From an uncultured Lachnospiraceae bacterium (GTDB taxonomy: Bacteria > Bacillota > Clostridia > Lachnospirales > Lachnospiraceae): DNA of 64,000 nucleotides. Both the position numbers and the translations under genes were made by a program. The stretch is from positions 98,524-162,523 of the forward strand of contig CAKRHP010000007.1 in assembly GCA_934339135.1 (NCBI GenBank). Reading direction: 5' to 3'. Below the pieces are notes generated by a model that made no database searches, was not told where the DNA came from, and saw nothing but the letters and a program-made list of their open reading frames with translations. Positions 40,407 through 47,920 of this stretch are shown here, one piece after another (the first letter of the stretch is position 1; every line of letters starts with the position of its first letter).

Positions 40407-41081
40407 ATGGGAATTGATTTAGAATTGTTACAAACCATTGGTCCGATGCTGTTTCGTGGTCTGAAGGTGACCATGGAGATTGCCATTATTGGTATATTGC
40501 TTGGTTTTGTGTTGGGGTCTTTGTGCGGATATGCTTTACAGGGGCGTAGCAGGATTGCGAAGAGCATCGCTAATTTATATGTATGGATCATGCGTGGCAC
40601 TCCGATCGTGGTACAGGCATTATATGTATATTTTGTGGTACCGGAGATCATTGGACTGATCAAGGGAGAACGCGTGGTGCTGGATCCGACGTTTGCCGGT
40701 ATTCTTGTTATTACTCTGAATGCCGGGGCATTTATTTCGCAGTTGGTGCGAGGGGCTCTTGACAGCGTGGATATTGGTCAGAAGGAGGCGGGAGCTTCTC
40801 TGGGGCTTAGTAAGATGCAGATCCTGATACATATTATTATCCCGCCGGCGTTTCGTTCTATTATTCCGAGCTTATTTAACCAGTTTATTATATCGGTAAA
40901 GGATACGGCACTTCTGTCCATGATCTCGGTCAATGAAATTACAAGACAGACGCAGAATTATGTTATGAGAACATATAAGACCATTCCGGGTTATACGGTC
41001 TGTGCTGTTTTTTATCTGGTGCTTTTGTCTGTCCTGATGATCGTACAGAAGCTTGTTGAGAAGAAGATTGCCAGCAAATAG
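40407..41081 (+). CDS. Amino acid ABC transporter permease (HisM/GlnP type)
   Basis: This protein of about 224 residues has five membrane helices and the family motif [32 protein letters not shown], which contains the EAA loop that docks the ATPase. ATG 40407 lies 8 nt after AAGGAGG; the in-frame start at 40389 precedes that site. Its ATPase begins 10 nt downstream. The operon order is binding protein, permease, ATPase. Confidence 0.92.
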   Translation: MGIDLELLQTIGPMLFRGLKVTMEIAIIGILLGFVLGSLCGYALQGRSRIAKSIANLYVWIMRGTPIVVQALYVYFVVPEIIGLIKGERVVLDPTFAGILVITLNAGAFISQLVRGALDSVDIGQKEAGASLGLSKMQILIHIIIPPAFRSIIPSLFNQFIISVKDTALLSMISVNEITRQTQNYVMRTYKTIPGYTVCAVFYLVLLSVLMIVQKLVEKKIASK

Positions 41082-41091
41082 GAGGTGCCAT

Positions 41092-41832
41092 ATGGGAAAT
41101 ACAATGATAAAGGTAAACCATCTGTCGAAGGCATTTGGTGATCTGGAGGTCCTGCGGGACATTAACATGGAAGTCAGCGAGGGCGAGGTTGTGTGTATTA
41201 TCGGTCCGTCCGGTTCCGGAAAAAGCACGTTCCTGCGCTGCATTAATCAGTTGGAGACACCCACATCGGGGGAAGTTCTTTATAAAGGGGAGGATATTTG
41301 CGATAGTAAGGCAGATATTCGTAAATTCCGGGAAGAGGTTGGCATGGTGTTCCAAAGGTTCAACTTATTTCCGTTAAAAACGGTACTTGGAAATGTCACT
41401 ATGGCACCTGTTTTGACAAAACACCGGAGTAAAGCAGAGGCAAAGGAAATTGGCATGGAGCTGTTAAAGAAGGTCGGCCTGGAGAGTAAGGCGCATGTGA
41501 TGCCGTCTACCTTGTCCGGCGGTCAGCAGCAGCGAGTGGCGATCGCCAGAGCCCTTGCCATGGAGCCGGCGGCACTTTTGTTTGATGAGCCGACATCGGC
41601 ACTGGATCCGGAGCTGGTGGGAGAGGTGCTTAATGTTATGAAGGATCTGGCAAAGGAAGGAATGACCATGATCGTTGTGACCCATGAAATGGCATTTGCC
41701 AGAGATGTGGCAGACCGGGTGATCTTTATGGCGGATGGCTATGTTGTGGAGGAAGGACCGGCAAAACAGGTGATGGAAGATCCGAAGGAAGAACGAACGA
41801 AGGCTTTTCTGTCCAGATTCTTAAATCAGTAG
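41092..41832 (+). CDS. Amino acid ABC transporter ATP-binding protein (GlnQ/HisP type)
   Basis: This protein of about 246 residues contains Walker [19 protein letters not shown]-loop [16 protein letters not shown], signature [19 protein letters not shown], Walker [20 protein letters not shown] and H-loop [16 protein letters not shown]. These are the usual polar amino acid transporter motifs. ATG 41092 has GGAGGT in front. It is separated by 110 nt from a cytidylate-kinase-like gene in the same direction. Confidence 0.93.
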   Translation: MGNTMIKVNHLSKAFGDLEVLRDINMEVSEGEVVCIIGPSGSGKSTFLRCINQLETPTSGEVLYKGEDICDSKADIRKFREEVGMVFQRFNLFPLKTVLGNVTMAPVLTKHRSKAEAKEIGMELLKKVGLESKAHVMPSTLSGGQQQRVAIARALAMEPAALLFDEPTSALDPELVGEVLNVMKDLAKEGMTMIVVTHEMAFARDVADRVIFMADGYVVEEGPAKQVMEDPKEERTKAFLSRFLNQ

Positions 41833-41942
41833 TGTCCGGTAAATGGGACAGTCAGGATCAGGCAGAAACAGGAGATCTGCAGCAGTGCTGTGATACAGAA
41901 AAGAAGATGCCGGATAAGCCGGCACAGGATCGGAGGTAGACT

Positions 41943-42545
41943 ATGAAGAAATTTGTTGTTACAATAACCAGAGAGTTTGGAAGCATGGGAAGACCGATTG
42001 CAAAACGCTTATCAGAGCTTCTCCATGTGGATTATTATGACAGGGATATTGTGGAGGCGGCATCTAAGAAGCTGGATCTGCCGGTATCTGTGATCAGTGA
42101 TGAGGAGGAGAAGGATACCACAGGATTTTTTGAAATGCTGTTCCCGCTTGGAACCGGTCCGTCAGACCGTCAGAGCCGGATCTTTCAGGCACAGAGTGGT
42201 ATTATTACAGCATTGGCGGCAAAAGAATCCTGCATTATTGTAGGACGCTGCTCGGACTATGTTTTACGGGATGAGCCGGATGCGTTTCATGTGTTTGTGT
42301 ATGCGGATTACAAGGATCGCCTGGCGAATTGCATGGGGCCTCTGGGAATGAAGGAGGAGGAAGCCAAAAAGATGATCACAGAGGTAGATAAGGCAAGAAA
42401 CCGTTATCACAAAAGATACGCAAAGTTTAGTTCGTCTGATCCGGCGCATAAGCATCTGATCATTAACAGCGGGCTGCTGGGAGTGGAGCAGACGGCACAG
42501 ATTCTGGCGGAGATCGTGCAGATGCGTTTTAAGGATGATGAATAG
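41943..42545 (+). CDS. Cytidylate-kinase-like family protein (second copy)
   Basis: The 200-residue P-loop protein starts MKKFVVTITREFGSMGRPIAKRLSE (a modified Walker A), followed by HVDYYDRDIVEAA and CIIVGRCSDYVLR, the latter nearly identical to CVIIGRCSDYILR in the copy at 3203-3829. Neither has the classical GxxGxGKS, so catalytic activity is uncertain. It lies between an amino acid ABC transporter and an EamA transporter. ATG 41943 follows CGGAGGT. Confidence 0.75.
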   Translation: MKKFVVTITREFGSMGRPIAKRLSELLHVDYYDRDIVEAASKKLDLPVSVISDEEEKDTTGFFEMLFPLGTGPSDRQSRIFQAQSGIITALAAKESCIIVGRCSDYVLRDEPDAFHVFVYADYKDRLANCMGPLGMKEEEAKKMITEVDKARNRYHKRYAKFSSSDPAHKHLIINSGLLGVEQTAQILAEIVQMRFKDDE

Positions 42546-42559
42546 TCTGGGGGGATAAT

Positions 42560-43462
42560 GTGACGAGATCAAACAAAAGGGGGCTGGCGGTGCCGGCAAT
42601 ATTAACGGCAGGGAGTCTCTGGGGAACCATGGGACTCTTTGTGCGGGTTTATAATGCAAGAGATCTGCGTAGTATGGATATTGTAGCGATCCGGGCTGTG
42701 TCAGCAGTGATCGCTATGTTTTTATTTATTATGATCCAAAAAAGAGATCTGTTCAAGATACGGTTAAAAGATATCTGGTGCTTTTTTGGGACAGGCATTG
42801 GCAGCATTGTGTTCTTTAATTATTGTTATTTTACAACAATTTCCCTGACATCCATGTCAGTGGCGGCAGTCCTTCTTTATACGGCACCGGCGATTGTCAT
42901 GATCCTGTCGCGGTTGTTATTTGGAGAGAAATTTACCGTGCGTAAAATAACAGCTCTGGTGCTGACATTTATTGGATGTATCTTTGTAACCGGAATTGCA
43001 GGGGATGCGTCGGCACTAAATATTGCCGGAATATTGACAGGACTTGGATCTGGCCTGGGATATGCTTTGTATTCCATCTTTTCCCGTTATGCCATTGAGA
43101 GAGGATATCACTCCCTGACCATTTCCTTCTACACATTTTTGATCGCGGCAGTTGTTACAATGCCTTTTGTCAATGCTTTGGGGATTGTGACTGTGACGGT
43201 CAGCAGTTTGTGGATGGTGGTATTTTTTCTGGTGTTTGGAGTGGTCAGTACGGTACTGCCGTATACGCTGTATAATTATGGATTAAATACAATAGAAAAT
43301 GGAAAGGCATCGATCATTGCTTCGGTAGAGCCACTGGTAGCAACACTTCTGGGAATCATTATTTATCATGAAAAAATGAGCGTGGGAGGTGTTGCAGGGA
43401 TGGTTCTGATCCTGGGGGCACTGGTGCTGTGCAACAGCGGAGCAGGATCAAAGAAAGACTGA
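42560..43462 (+). CDS. EamA/DMT-superfamily transporter
   Basis: The 300-residue protein has ten hydrophobic segments in two EamA halves. The first (AGSLWGTMGLFVRVYNARDL) and second (GLGSGLGYALYSIFSRYAIERGY) repeat starts are both visible, and it ends SVEPLVATLLGIIIYHEKMSVGGVAGMVLILGALVL. Such proteins export or import amino acids, metabolites or drugs. The start is GTG at 42560, with a GGGGGGATA site; it follows the kinase-like gene by 14 nt. It converges on the racemase-TetR gene. Confidence 0.88.
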   Translation: MTRSNKRGLAVPAILTAGSLWGTMGLFVRVYNARDLRSMDIVAIRAVSAVIAMFLFIMIQKRDLFKIRLKDIWCFFGTGIGSIVFFNYCYFTTISLTSMSVAAVLLYTAPAIVMILSRLLFGEKFTVRKITALVLTFIGCIFVTGIAGDASALNIAGILTGLGSGLGYALYSIFSRYAIERGYHSLTISFYTFLIAAVVTMPFVNALGIVTVTVSSLWMVVFFLVFGVVSTVLPYTLYNYGLNTIENGKASIIASVEPLVATLLGIIIYHEKMSVGGVAGMVLILGALVLCNSGAGSKKD

Positions 43463-43496
43463 TCCTGTTTGTAGTTATTGAAAAGAGTATATAATT

Positions 43497-45098
43497 TCAG
43501 ACCAGCTCTTTCAAGAATATCTGCATCAGCCGCTGTCCACGTTTGGTGAGACTGTCTTTTCCTTCTTTTACGCACCAGTCGTAGATGATTCCGCGTTCCA
43601 GAGAGAAATAATTGTCAGCCAGCTCCTTTGCATCTTCGCCGGGACGAAGTTCTCCTTTTTCCTGTCCCTCCCGGATAAGCTGTGGGATCAGAGAATAATA
43701 AAAACGCTTTTTATTCATGAGATTATGTCTTACATCGGAATCCTCCATATATAAATGCTTTACCAGAGGAAAAGGAACCTCGGTCTCGATCATGCGAAAA
43801 AGCTCCTGATTCAGATATAATAATGTATCATAGTGGCTGAGACGGGGATTGATCTGCACCATCAGATCGGCATATTTCCGGTCGAACAGATCTCCCAGAG
43901 TATATTCCAGATCGTCCTTTTTCTCAAAATGTTTATAAAAAATTTCCAGTGAAACTCCGGCACGTGATACCACATCCTTGATGCGGGTTGCTTCATATCC
44001 TTTTTCGTGGAAAAGCTGCCAGGCGGCACGGACGATCCGGCTGCGGTCACTTTCCTCGGGAGTTTCCTTTTGTGTTCCCAGCAAAAATCCCATTTCCAGG
44101 GGATCTTCCTGGTCCAGGATCCATGTATTCATACCGGTGATATAAGCACTTCCTGTGATCTGGGGGATGATTCCCCGGTATCCATTGACATCCATCTCTC
44201 TGGTAGCTTCTCCGGTGAAAAGGGATCCGGTCACACTTTCATAGACAAAAGGGGTATGCAGCTTCAGTTCTCCTTTTGCATATAAAGCCGCCATTTTGGC
44301 ACTGGTTCCGGTGCCGCATGGGGAGCGGTCTGCCTGTGCCATGCCAAAGATCACACAGTTTTTCATATCGGCCTCCGGTTTCTCTGTGTGACTGTAAAAC
44401 TCCACCAGATCCACGGTGGTAATGTCCAGATAGGGATGTTTTATAGTCTCTGTTTCGTTGATCTTCTGCAGCAGAAGCATGCCAAGTTCCGTTAAAACAT
44501 CCACATCCTCCATGGAAATATCCAGATTCAGTTTTTCGGCATCTACCAGTGCAAAAAAGGAACCGCCAAAGGAAATATCATAGGGAATGGTTCCGTATCC
44601 GGGAATATCTATTTCCAGATTTTCTTTATACAGAAAGGCAGGAACATTGAGAATGCTGACCTGTTCTGCTTTTTGGTTTTTTACCTTTACCCTCGTGCGT
44701 ATGATACCGGATGGGGCGTCGAGAACCACATCTGTATACGGTTCCGTGACAGGAACCATTCCGGTTTCCACCAGCATGGAGGCGGTACCGATGCTGCCGT
44801 GGCCGCACATATTCAGACAGCCGCCGGTGTCCATAAAGATCACACCATAATCAGCCTCCGGGTGAACCGGTTCCGTCAGAAGTGCGCCAAACATATCCCG
44901 GTGTCCCCGGGGCTCCATCATCAGTGCCTTGCGGTAATGATCATAATGCTCCATCAGATAGTCCTTTTTTTTCATCATGGTATCTCCCGGCAGCTCCGGA
45001 AAGCCATCATAAATGATCCGTGTTGCTTCTCCCATGGTATGGGAATCGATCGTGCGGAAACAATGATCATAAAGTGCTTCATTATATGTACAATTCAT
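43497..45098 (-). CDS. Proline racemase fused to a C-terminal TetR-family regulator
   Basis: One continuous 533-residue frame. Residues 1-342 are a proline racemase/hydroxyproline epimerase: FRTIDSHTMGEATRIIYDGFPELPG, first catalytic Cys98 (CLNMCGHGSIG), second Cys261 (DRSPCGTGTSAK), and GSLFTGEA. Both Cys are present, as in true proline racemase. From about 350 the chain is a TetR regulator: SRIVRAAWQLFHEKGYEATRIKDVVSRAGVSLEIFYKHFEKKDDL is the helix-turn-helix, followed by about 135 residues of ligand/dimer domain. The start at 45098 follows a GGGGGA site; the in-frame ATG 45179 gives unrelated residues. Met336 after AGGAAG could be an internal start making TetR alone. The gene is divergent from LysR and the proline reductase operon, so a role in D-proline supply plus its control is likely. 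Confidence 0.85.
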   Translation of the reverse strand: MNCTYNEALYDHCFRTIDSHTMGEATRIIYDGFPELPGDTMMKKKDYLMEHYDHYRKALMMEPRGHRDMFGALLTEPVHPEADYGVIFMDTGGCLNMCGHGSIGTASMLVETGMVPVTEPYTDVVLDAPSGIIRTRVKVKNQKAEQVSILNVPAFLYKENLEIDIPGYGTIPYDISFGGSFFALVDAEKLNLDISMEDVDVLTELGMLLLQKINETETIKHPYLDITTVDLVEFYSHTEKPEADMKNCVIFGMAQADRSPCGTGTSAKMAALYAKGELKLHTPFVYESVTGSLFTGEATREMDVNGYRGIIPQITGSAYITGMNTWILDQEDPLEMGFLLGTQKETPEESDRSRIVRAAWQLFHEKGYEATRIKDVVSRAGVSLEIFYKHFEKKDDLEYTLGDLFDRKYADLMVQINPRLSHYDTLLYLNQELFRMIETEVPFPLVKHLYMEDSDVRHNLMNKKRFYYSLIPQLIREGQEKGELRPGEDAKELADNYFSLERGIIYDWCVKEGKDSLTKRGQRLMQIFLKELV

Positions 45099-45270
45099 AG
45101 CAAATCCCCCTTTCCTCTGACTGATGTCAAGGATTGCTCCATTACTGTGCAATTTTTGCAATCCTGCAGGCATCTTCAATCCCGCATATTTGCAGGTAAA
45201 TCTGCCAGCTTGACCCTTGCATCATATTATAGATGGGATGATTTCATAATGGAAACGACATTTTTTTATG

Positions 45271-45290
45271 TAAGGCATTACAATGCGTTA
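45271..45290. promoter_or_regulatory. 20-bp palindrome in the divergent racemase-TetR/LysR region
   Basis: TAAgGCATTacAATGCgTTA is a dyad with 8-bp matching arms apart from one position per arm. It lies just upstream of the LysR promoter (-35 at 45304) and upstream of the racemase-TetR gene (start 45098). It is the shape expected of a TetR-type operator; LysR sites (T-N11-A) are a weaker fit. Confidence 0.5.
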
Positions 45291-45303
45291 TGATAATCTG
45301 AGA

Positions 45304-45332
45304 TTGACGCACTCATTCCAAAATGTTATGAT
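45304..45332 (+). promoter_or_regulatory. Promoter of the LysR gene
   Basis: TTGACG (45304-45309), a 17-nt spacer and TATGAT (45327-45332). The leader that follows is only about 75 nt long and contains the terminator-like hairpin at 45355-45391. The rest of the 313-bp divergent gap (45099-45411) contains a TATAAT on the reverse strand near 45229-45234, which may serve the racemase-TetR gene. Confidence 0.55.
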
Positions 45333-45354
45333 GCAGATATAAAAAACAGATATC

Positions 45355-45391
45355 AACGGGGATGTCCTATATTTGGGACACCCCCGTTTTT
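45355..45391 (+). terminator. Terminator-like hairpin in the LysR leader
   Basis: AACGGGG and TGTCC pair with GGACA and CCCCGTT (one mismatch between the two helices), and a TTTTT tract ends at 45391. It finishes 5 nt before the ribosome site of the LysR gene. Confidence 0.5.
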
Positions 45392-45411
45392 GGTGGAAAG
45401 GAGTGCAACTT

Positions 45412-46302
45412 ATGGACATTAATAAATATGTATTGTTTGCAGATGTGGCCAATACAAAAAACTTTACAAAAAGCGGGGAACGGATGGGATATACCCAGCC
45501 GGGCGTCAGCCATGTATTAAAGGCGATGGAACGGGAACTGGGTTTTTCTCTTTTTCTGCGGACTCCAAAGGGAGTAACGCTGACCTCGGATGCAGAGGCA
45601 ATCCTGCCTCTGGTGCGGGAGCTTTTGGCGGTGAATGAACAGCTGGAGCAGACGGTGAGTCAGATCAATGGTCTGGAAAAAGGTCATTTATGTATTGCAA
45701 CCTTTGCGAGTATTTCCAGAAGTTGGCTGCCTCAGGTGATTTATGCCTTCAAATTGAAATATCCGGGAATTGAAATTGAATTGCTAGAGGGAGGCACGGA
45801 TGATATTGTGGGCTGGGTAGAGGACAGTCAGGCAGATCTGGGGCTTCTGTCCAAAAAACATGCCAGTTCTCTAAAATGGACACCTCTTTATGAGGATGCT
45901 TTGATGGCAATTCTTCCCAAGGAATATCCGGTCAATGGAAGAGAGGCGATTCCCATGAAGGAGATTGAAGAATGGCCGTTTATTATATCTGCGGAGGGTG
46001 TGGATTATGATGTTCATGATGCGATCCAGAAGGCAGGGATCACACCGAATATCCGGTACAGCTCCACGGATGATCACACGGTAATTTCCATGGTGTCAAA
46101 TCATCTGGGAGTGAGTATTCTCCCGAATCTGGTCATTGGCACGGCAAAAGATAAGGTGCTTGCATTGCCGCTGGAGCCATATTTTTCCAGAGAGCTGGGG
46201 ATCGGTGCAAGGGCGGATTCCAGCTTGTCGCCGGCGGCGAAGCGGTTTGCGCAGACGATCAAGGAGACATTGGAGCAGGAAGCTCCTGAGGGAGGAGAAT
46301 AG
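45412..46302 (+). CDS. LysR-family transcriptional regulator
   Basis: The 296-residue protein has the LysR helix-turn-helix (FADVANTKNFTKSGERMGYTQPGVSHVLKAMERELGFSLFLRTPKG, about 8-55) and a two-lobe effector domain (from about 88; GHLCIATFASISRSWLPQVIYAFKLKYPGIEIELLEGG). ATG 45412 follows AAAGGAG; the in-frame ATG 45373 is in the hairpin region. It stands between the divergent racemase-TetR gene and the proline reductase operon transcribed in its own direction. It is the natural candidate to activate or repress that operon; the effector may be proline or a related amino acid. Confidence 0.9.
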   Translation: MDINKYVLFADVANTKNFTKSGERMGYTQPGVSHVLKAMERELGFSLFLRTPKGVTLTSDAEAILPLVRELLAVNEQLEQTVSQINGLEKGHLCIATFASISRSWLPQVIYAFKLKYPGIEIELLEGGTDDIVGWVEDSQADLGLLSKKHASSLKWTPLYEDALMAILPKEYPVNGREAIPMKEIEEWPFIISAEGVDYDVHDAIQKAGITPNIRYSSTDDHTVISMVSNHLGVSILPNLVIGTAKDKVLALPLEPYFSRELGIGARADSSLSPAAKRFAQTIKETLEQEAPEGGE

Positions 46303-46307
46303 AAAAG

Positions 46308-46475
46308 TTGTCGTTCGCAAATTCTGCGCAAGTGAACAAGCTCCCTTGCGTTGCGAATTTGCACTAAGAGACTCCAAAATCCAGATGCTTCGCATCTGTC
46401 GCACTACGTGCTTTTTGATTTTGTCGTTCGCAAATTCTGCGCAAGTGAACAAGCTCCCTTGCGTTGCGAATTTGC
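46308..46475 (+). repeat. 55-bp exact direct repeat with internal hairpins
   Basis: 46308-46362 and 46421-46475 are identical. Each copy is itself a dyad (GCAAATT...AATTTGC with GCGCAAG/CTTGCG). The 58 bp between them include CAGATGC-TTC-GCATCTG. The same parts occur, partly inverted, at 9859-10084, so it is a mobile or dispersed intergenic repeat type rather than local slippage alone. Confidence 0.75.
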
Positions 46476-46515
46476 GACATTACATATCCTTATGGGGTAC
46501 ATGCAATACTGCTTC

Positions 46516-46544
46516 TTTACTTATGGGTGACCCTCCCTTATACT
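46516..46544 (+). promoter_or_regulatory. Promoter of the proline reductase operon
   Basis: TTTACT (46516-46521), a 17-nt spacer and TATACT (46539-46544). The transcript would start near 46551, giving about 50 nt of leader. The sigma-54 elements that serve PrdR in other species were not evident. Confidence 0.5.
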
Positions 46545-46600
46545 AGGTGCCATAGCAAAGCAAAACAGAATATGGAAATGGAAACAGAGGTGATATTCGT

Positions 46601-47908
46601 ATGGAAGAGATTTATGAATATCCTCTGAAACAACATCTTGGAGAGCAAGTTGTTCCCGTAGTTGTCAATGGTGACAGCGTAAACCGGGGGCAGCTTGTTG
46701 CGTTTCAGAGGGAAGGAACTCTGGGAGCAAACCTGTATTCCAGTGTTAAGGGAGTCGTCACAGAGGTGACGGAGCAAAGCATTTTTATCAGGGCTGACAA
46801 GGAGCAGTCAAAGGAATATGTCCCATTAAAGGGACAGGATCCGTTGGAGCTGATCAAAGAGGCAGGCATTGTCGGACTGGGAGGAGCAGGATTTCCCACT
46901 TATGCAAAACTTGCAAAGCCTTTTCAATCCGGAGGCACCGTGATCATTAACGCGGCAGAGTGTGAGCCGATCCTGTCACATAATATTGAAAGGATTGAGA
47001 AAAAGCCCGGACAGCTTCTGCGGGGACTTAAGATTGCAATGGATGTGGTGCATGCCACAAAGGGTGTGATCGCAATTAAGGGGAAGCACACCGGGGCGGT
47101 GAAGGTATTGGAGCAGGCCAATCAGGATCCGGATATTTCGCTGCATCTGCTGGAGGATATGTATCCCATGGGAGAAGAGCGAGCCATTATCCGGGAGGTG
47201 CTTGGAAATCTTCTGGCGGTGACAGATCTTCCGCTGGCGGCAGATGCCATTGTGGTGAATGCAGAAACCGCATGCCGGATCCAGGAAGCGGTAGACCTGA
47301 AAAAACCACTTATTGATAAGGACATGACAGTGGCCGGCAAGATCAAAGGAAATGCGCAGGATAAACTGATTCAGGTATTTCTGGATGTGCCTTTGGGAAC
47401 AAAGGTATCCGCCATGTTTGAAAAAGCGGGTGGTCTTGCAGAGACATATGGTGAGCTGATCATGGGAGGGCCGTTTACCGGGAAAAGAACTTCTCCGGAG
47501 GCACCGGTGGTTAAGACAACAGGAGGTCTGATCGCGGCAGAATGTTTCCCGAAGGGACCGGACAAGCTTGGCGTGCTGGTATGTGCCTGCAGTGCCTGCC
47601 GGGAGAGAATGGAACAGCTTGCAGCAAGTCTTGGCTCCGAGGTTGTGGGAGTAGAAAAGTGTAAACAGGCGATCGATGTAAAGGGAAATCTAAAGTGTGA
47701 AAATCCCGGGAAATGTCCGGGGCAGGTACAGAAGATACTGGCATTAAAGAAAGCAGGTGCCCAGGCAGTGCTTATCGGCAACTGTACGGATTGTTCCAAT
47801 ACCGTAATGTCCTGTGCGCCACAGCTTGGACTTCCGGTGTACCATTCCACGGATGGTGCATTAAGAGCAGTAAATGATCCATTGGTTAGAAAAATAAAGA
47901 AAAAGTAA
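46601..47908 (+). CDS. prdC: PrdC-like electron-transfer protein (RnfC-related)
   Basis: The 435-residue protein is RnfC-like: an N-terminal barrel-sandwich part (residues 1-60), then the glycine-rich EAGIVGLGGAGFPTYAKLAKP seen in RnfC/NuoF, NAAECEPILSHN, an SLBB-like region and a Cys-rich end (VCACSACRE, LKCENPGKCPGQ and GNCTDCSNTVMSC). In proline-reducing Clostridia PrdC passes electrons to the reductase, and in some it is a selenoprotein. Here all these positions are Cys codons and there is no internal TGA. It is the first gene of the operon, 12 nt before prdA. ATG 46601 has AGAGGTG in front. Confidence 0.85.
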   Translation: MEEIYEYPLKQHLGEQVVPVVVNGDSVNRGQLVAFQREGTLGANLYSSVKGVVTEVTEQSIFIRADKEQSKEYVPLKGQDPLELIKEAGIVGLGGAGFPTYAKLAKPFQSGGTVIINAAECEPILSHNIERIEKKPGQLLRGLKIAMDVVHATKGVIAIKGKHTGAVKVLEQANQDPDISLHLLEDMYPMGEERAIIREVLGNLLAVTDLPLAADAIVVNAETACRIQEAVDLKKPLIDKDMTVAGKIKGNAQDKLIQVFLDVPLGTKVSAMFEKAGGLAETYGELIMGGPFTGKRTSPEAPVVKTTGGLIAAECFPKGPDKLGVLVCACSACRERMEQLAASLGSEVVGVEKCKQAIDVKGNLKCENPGKCPGQVQKILALKKAGAQAVLIGNCTDCSNTVMSCAPQLGLPVYHSTDGALRAVNDPLVRKIKKK

Positions 47909-47920
47909 GGAGGAAGTGCT

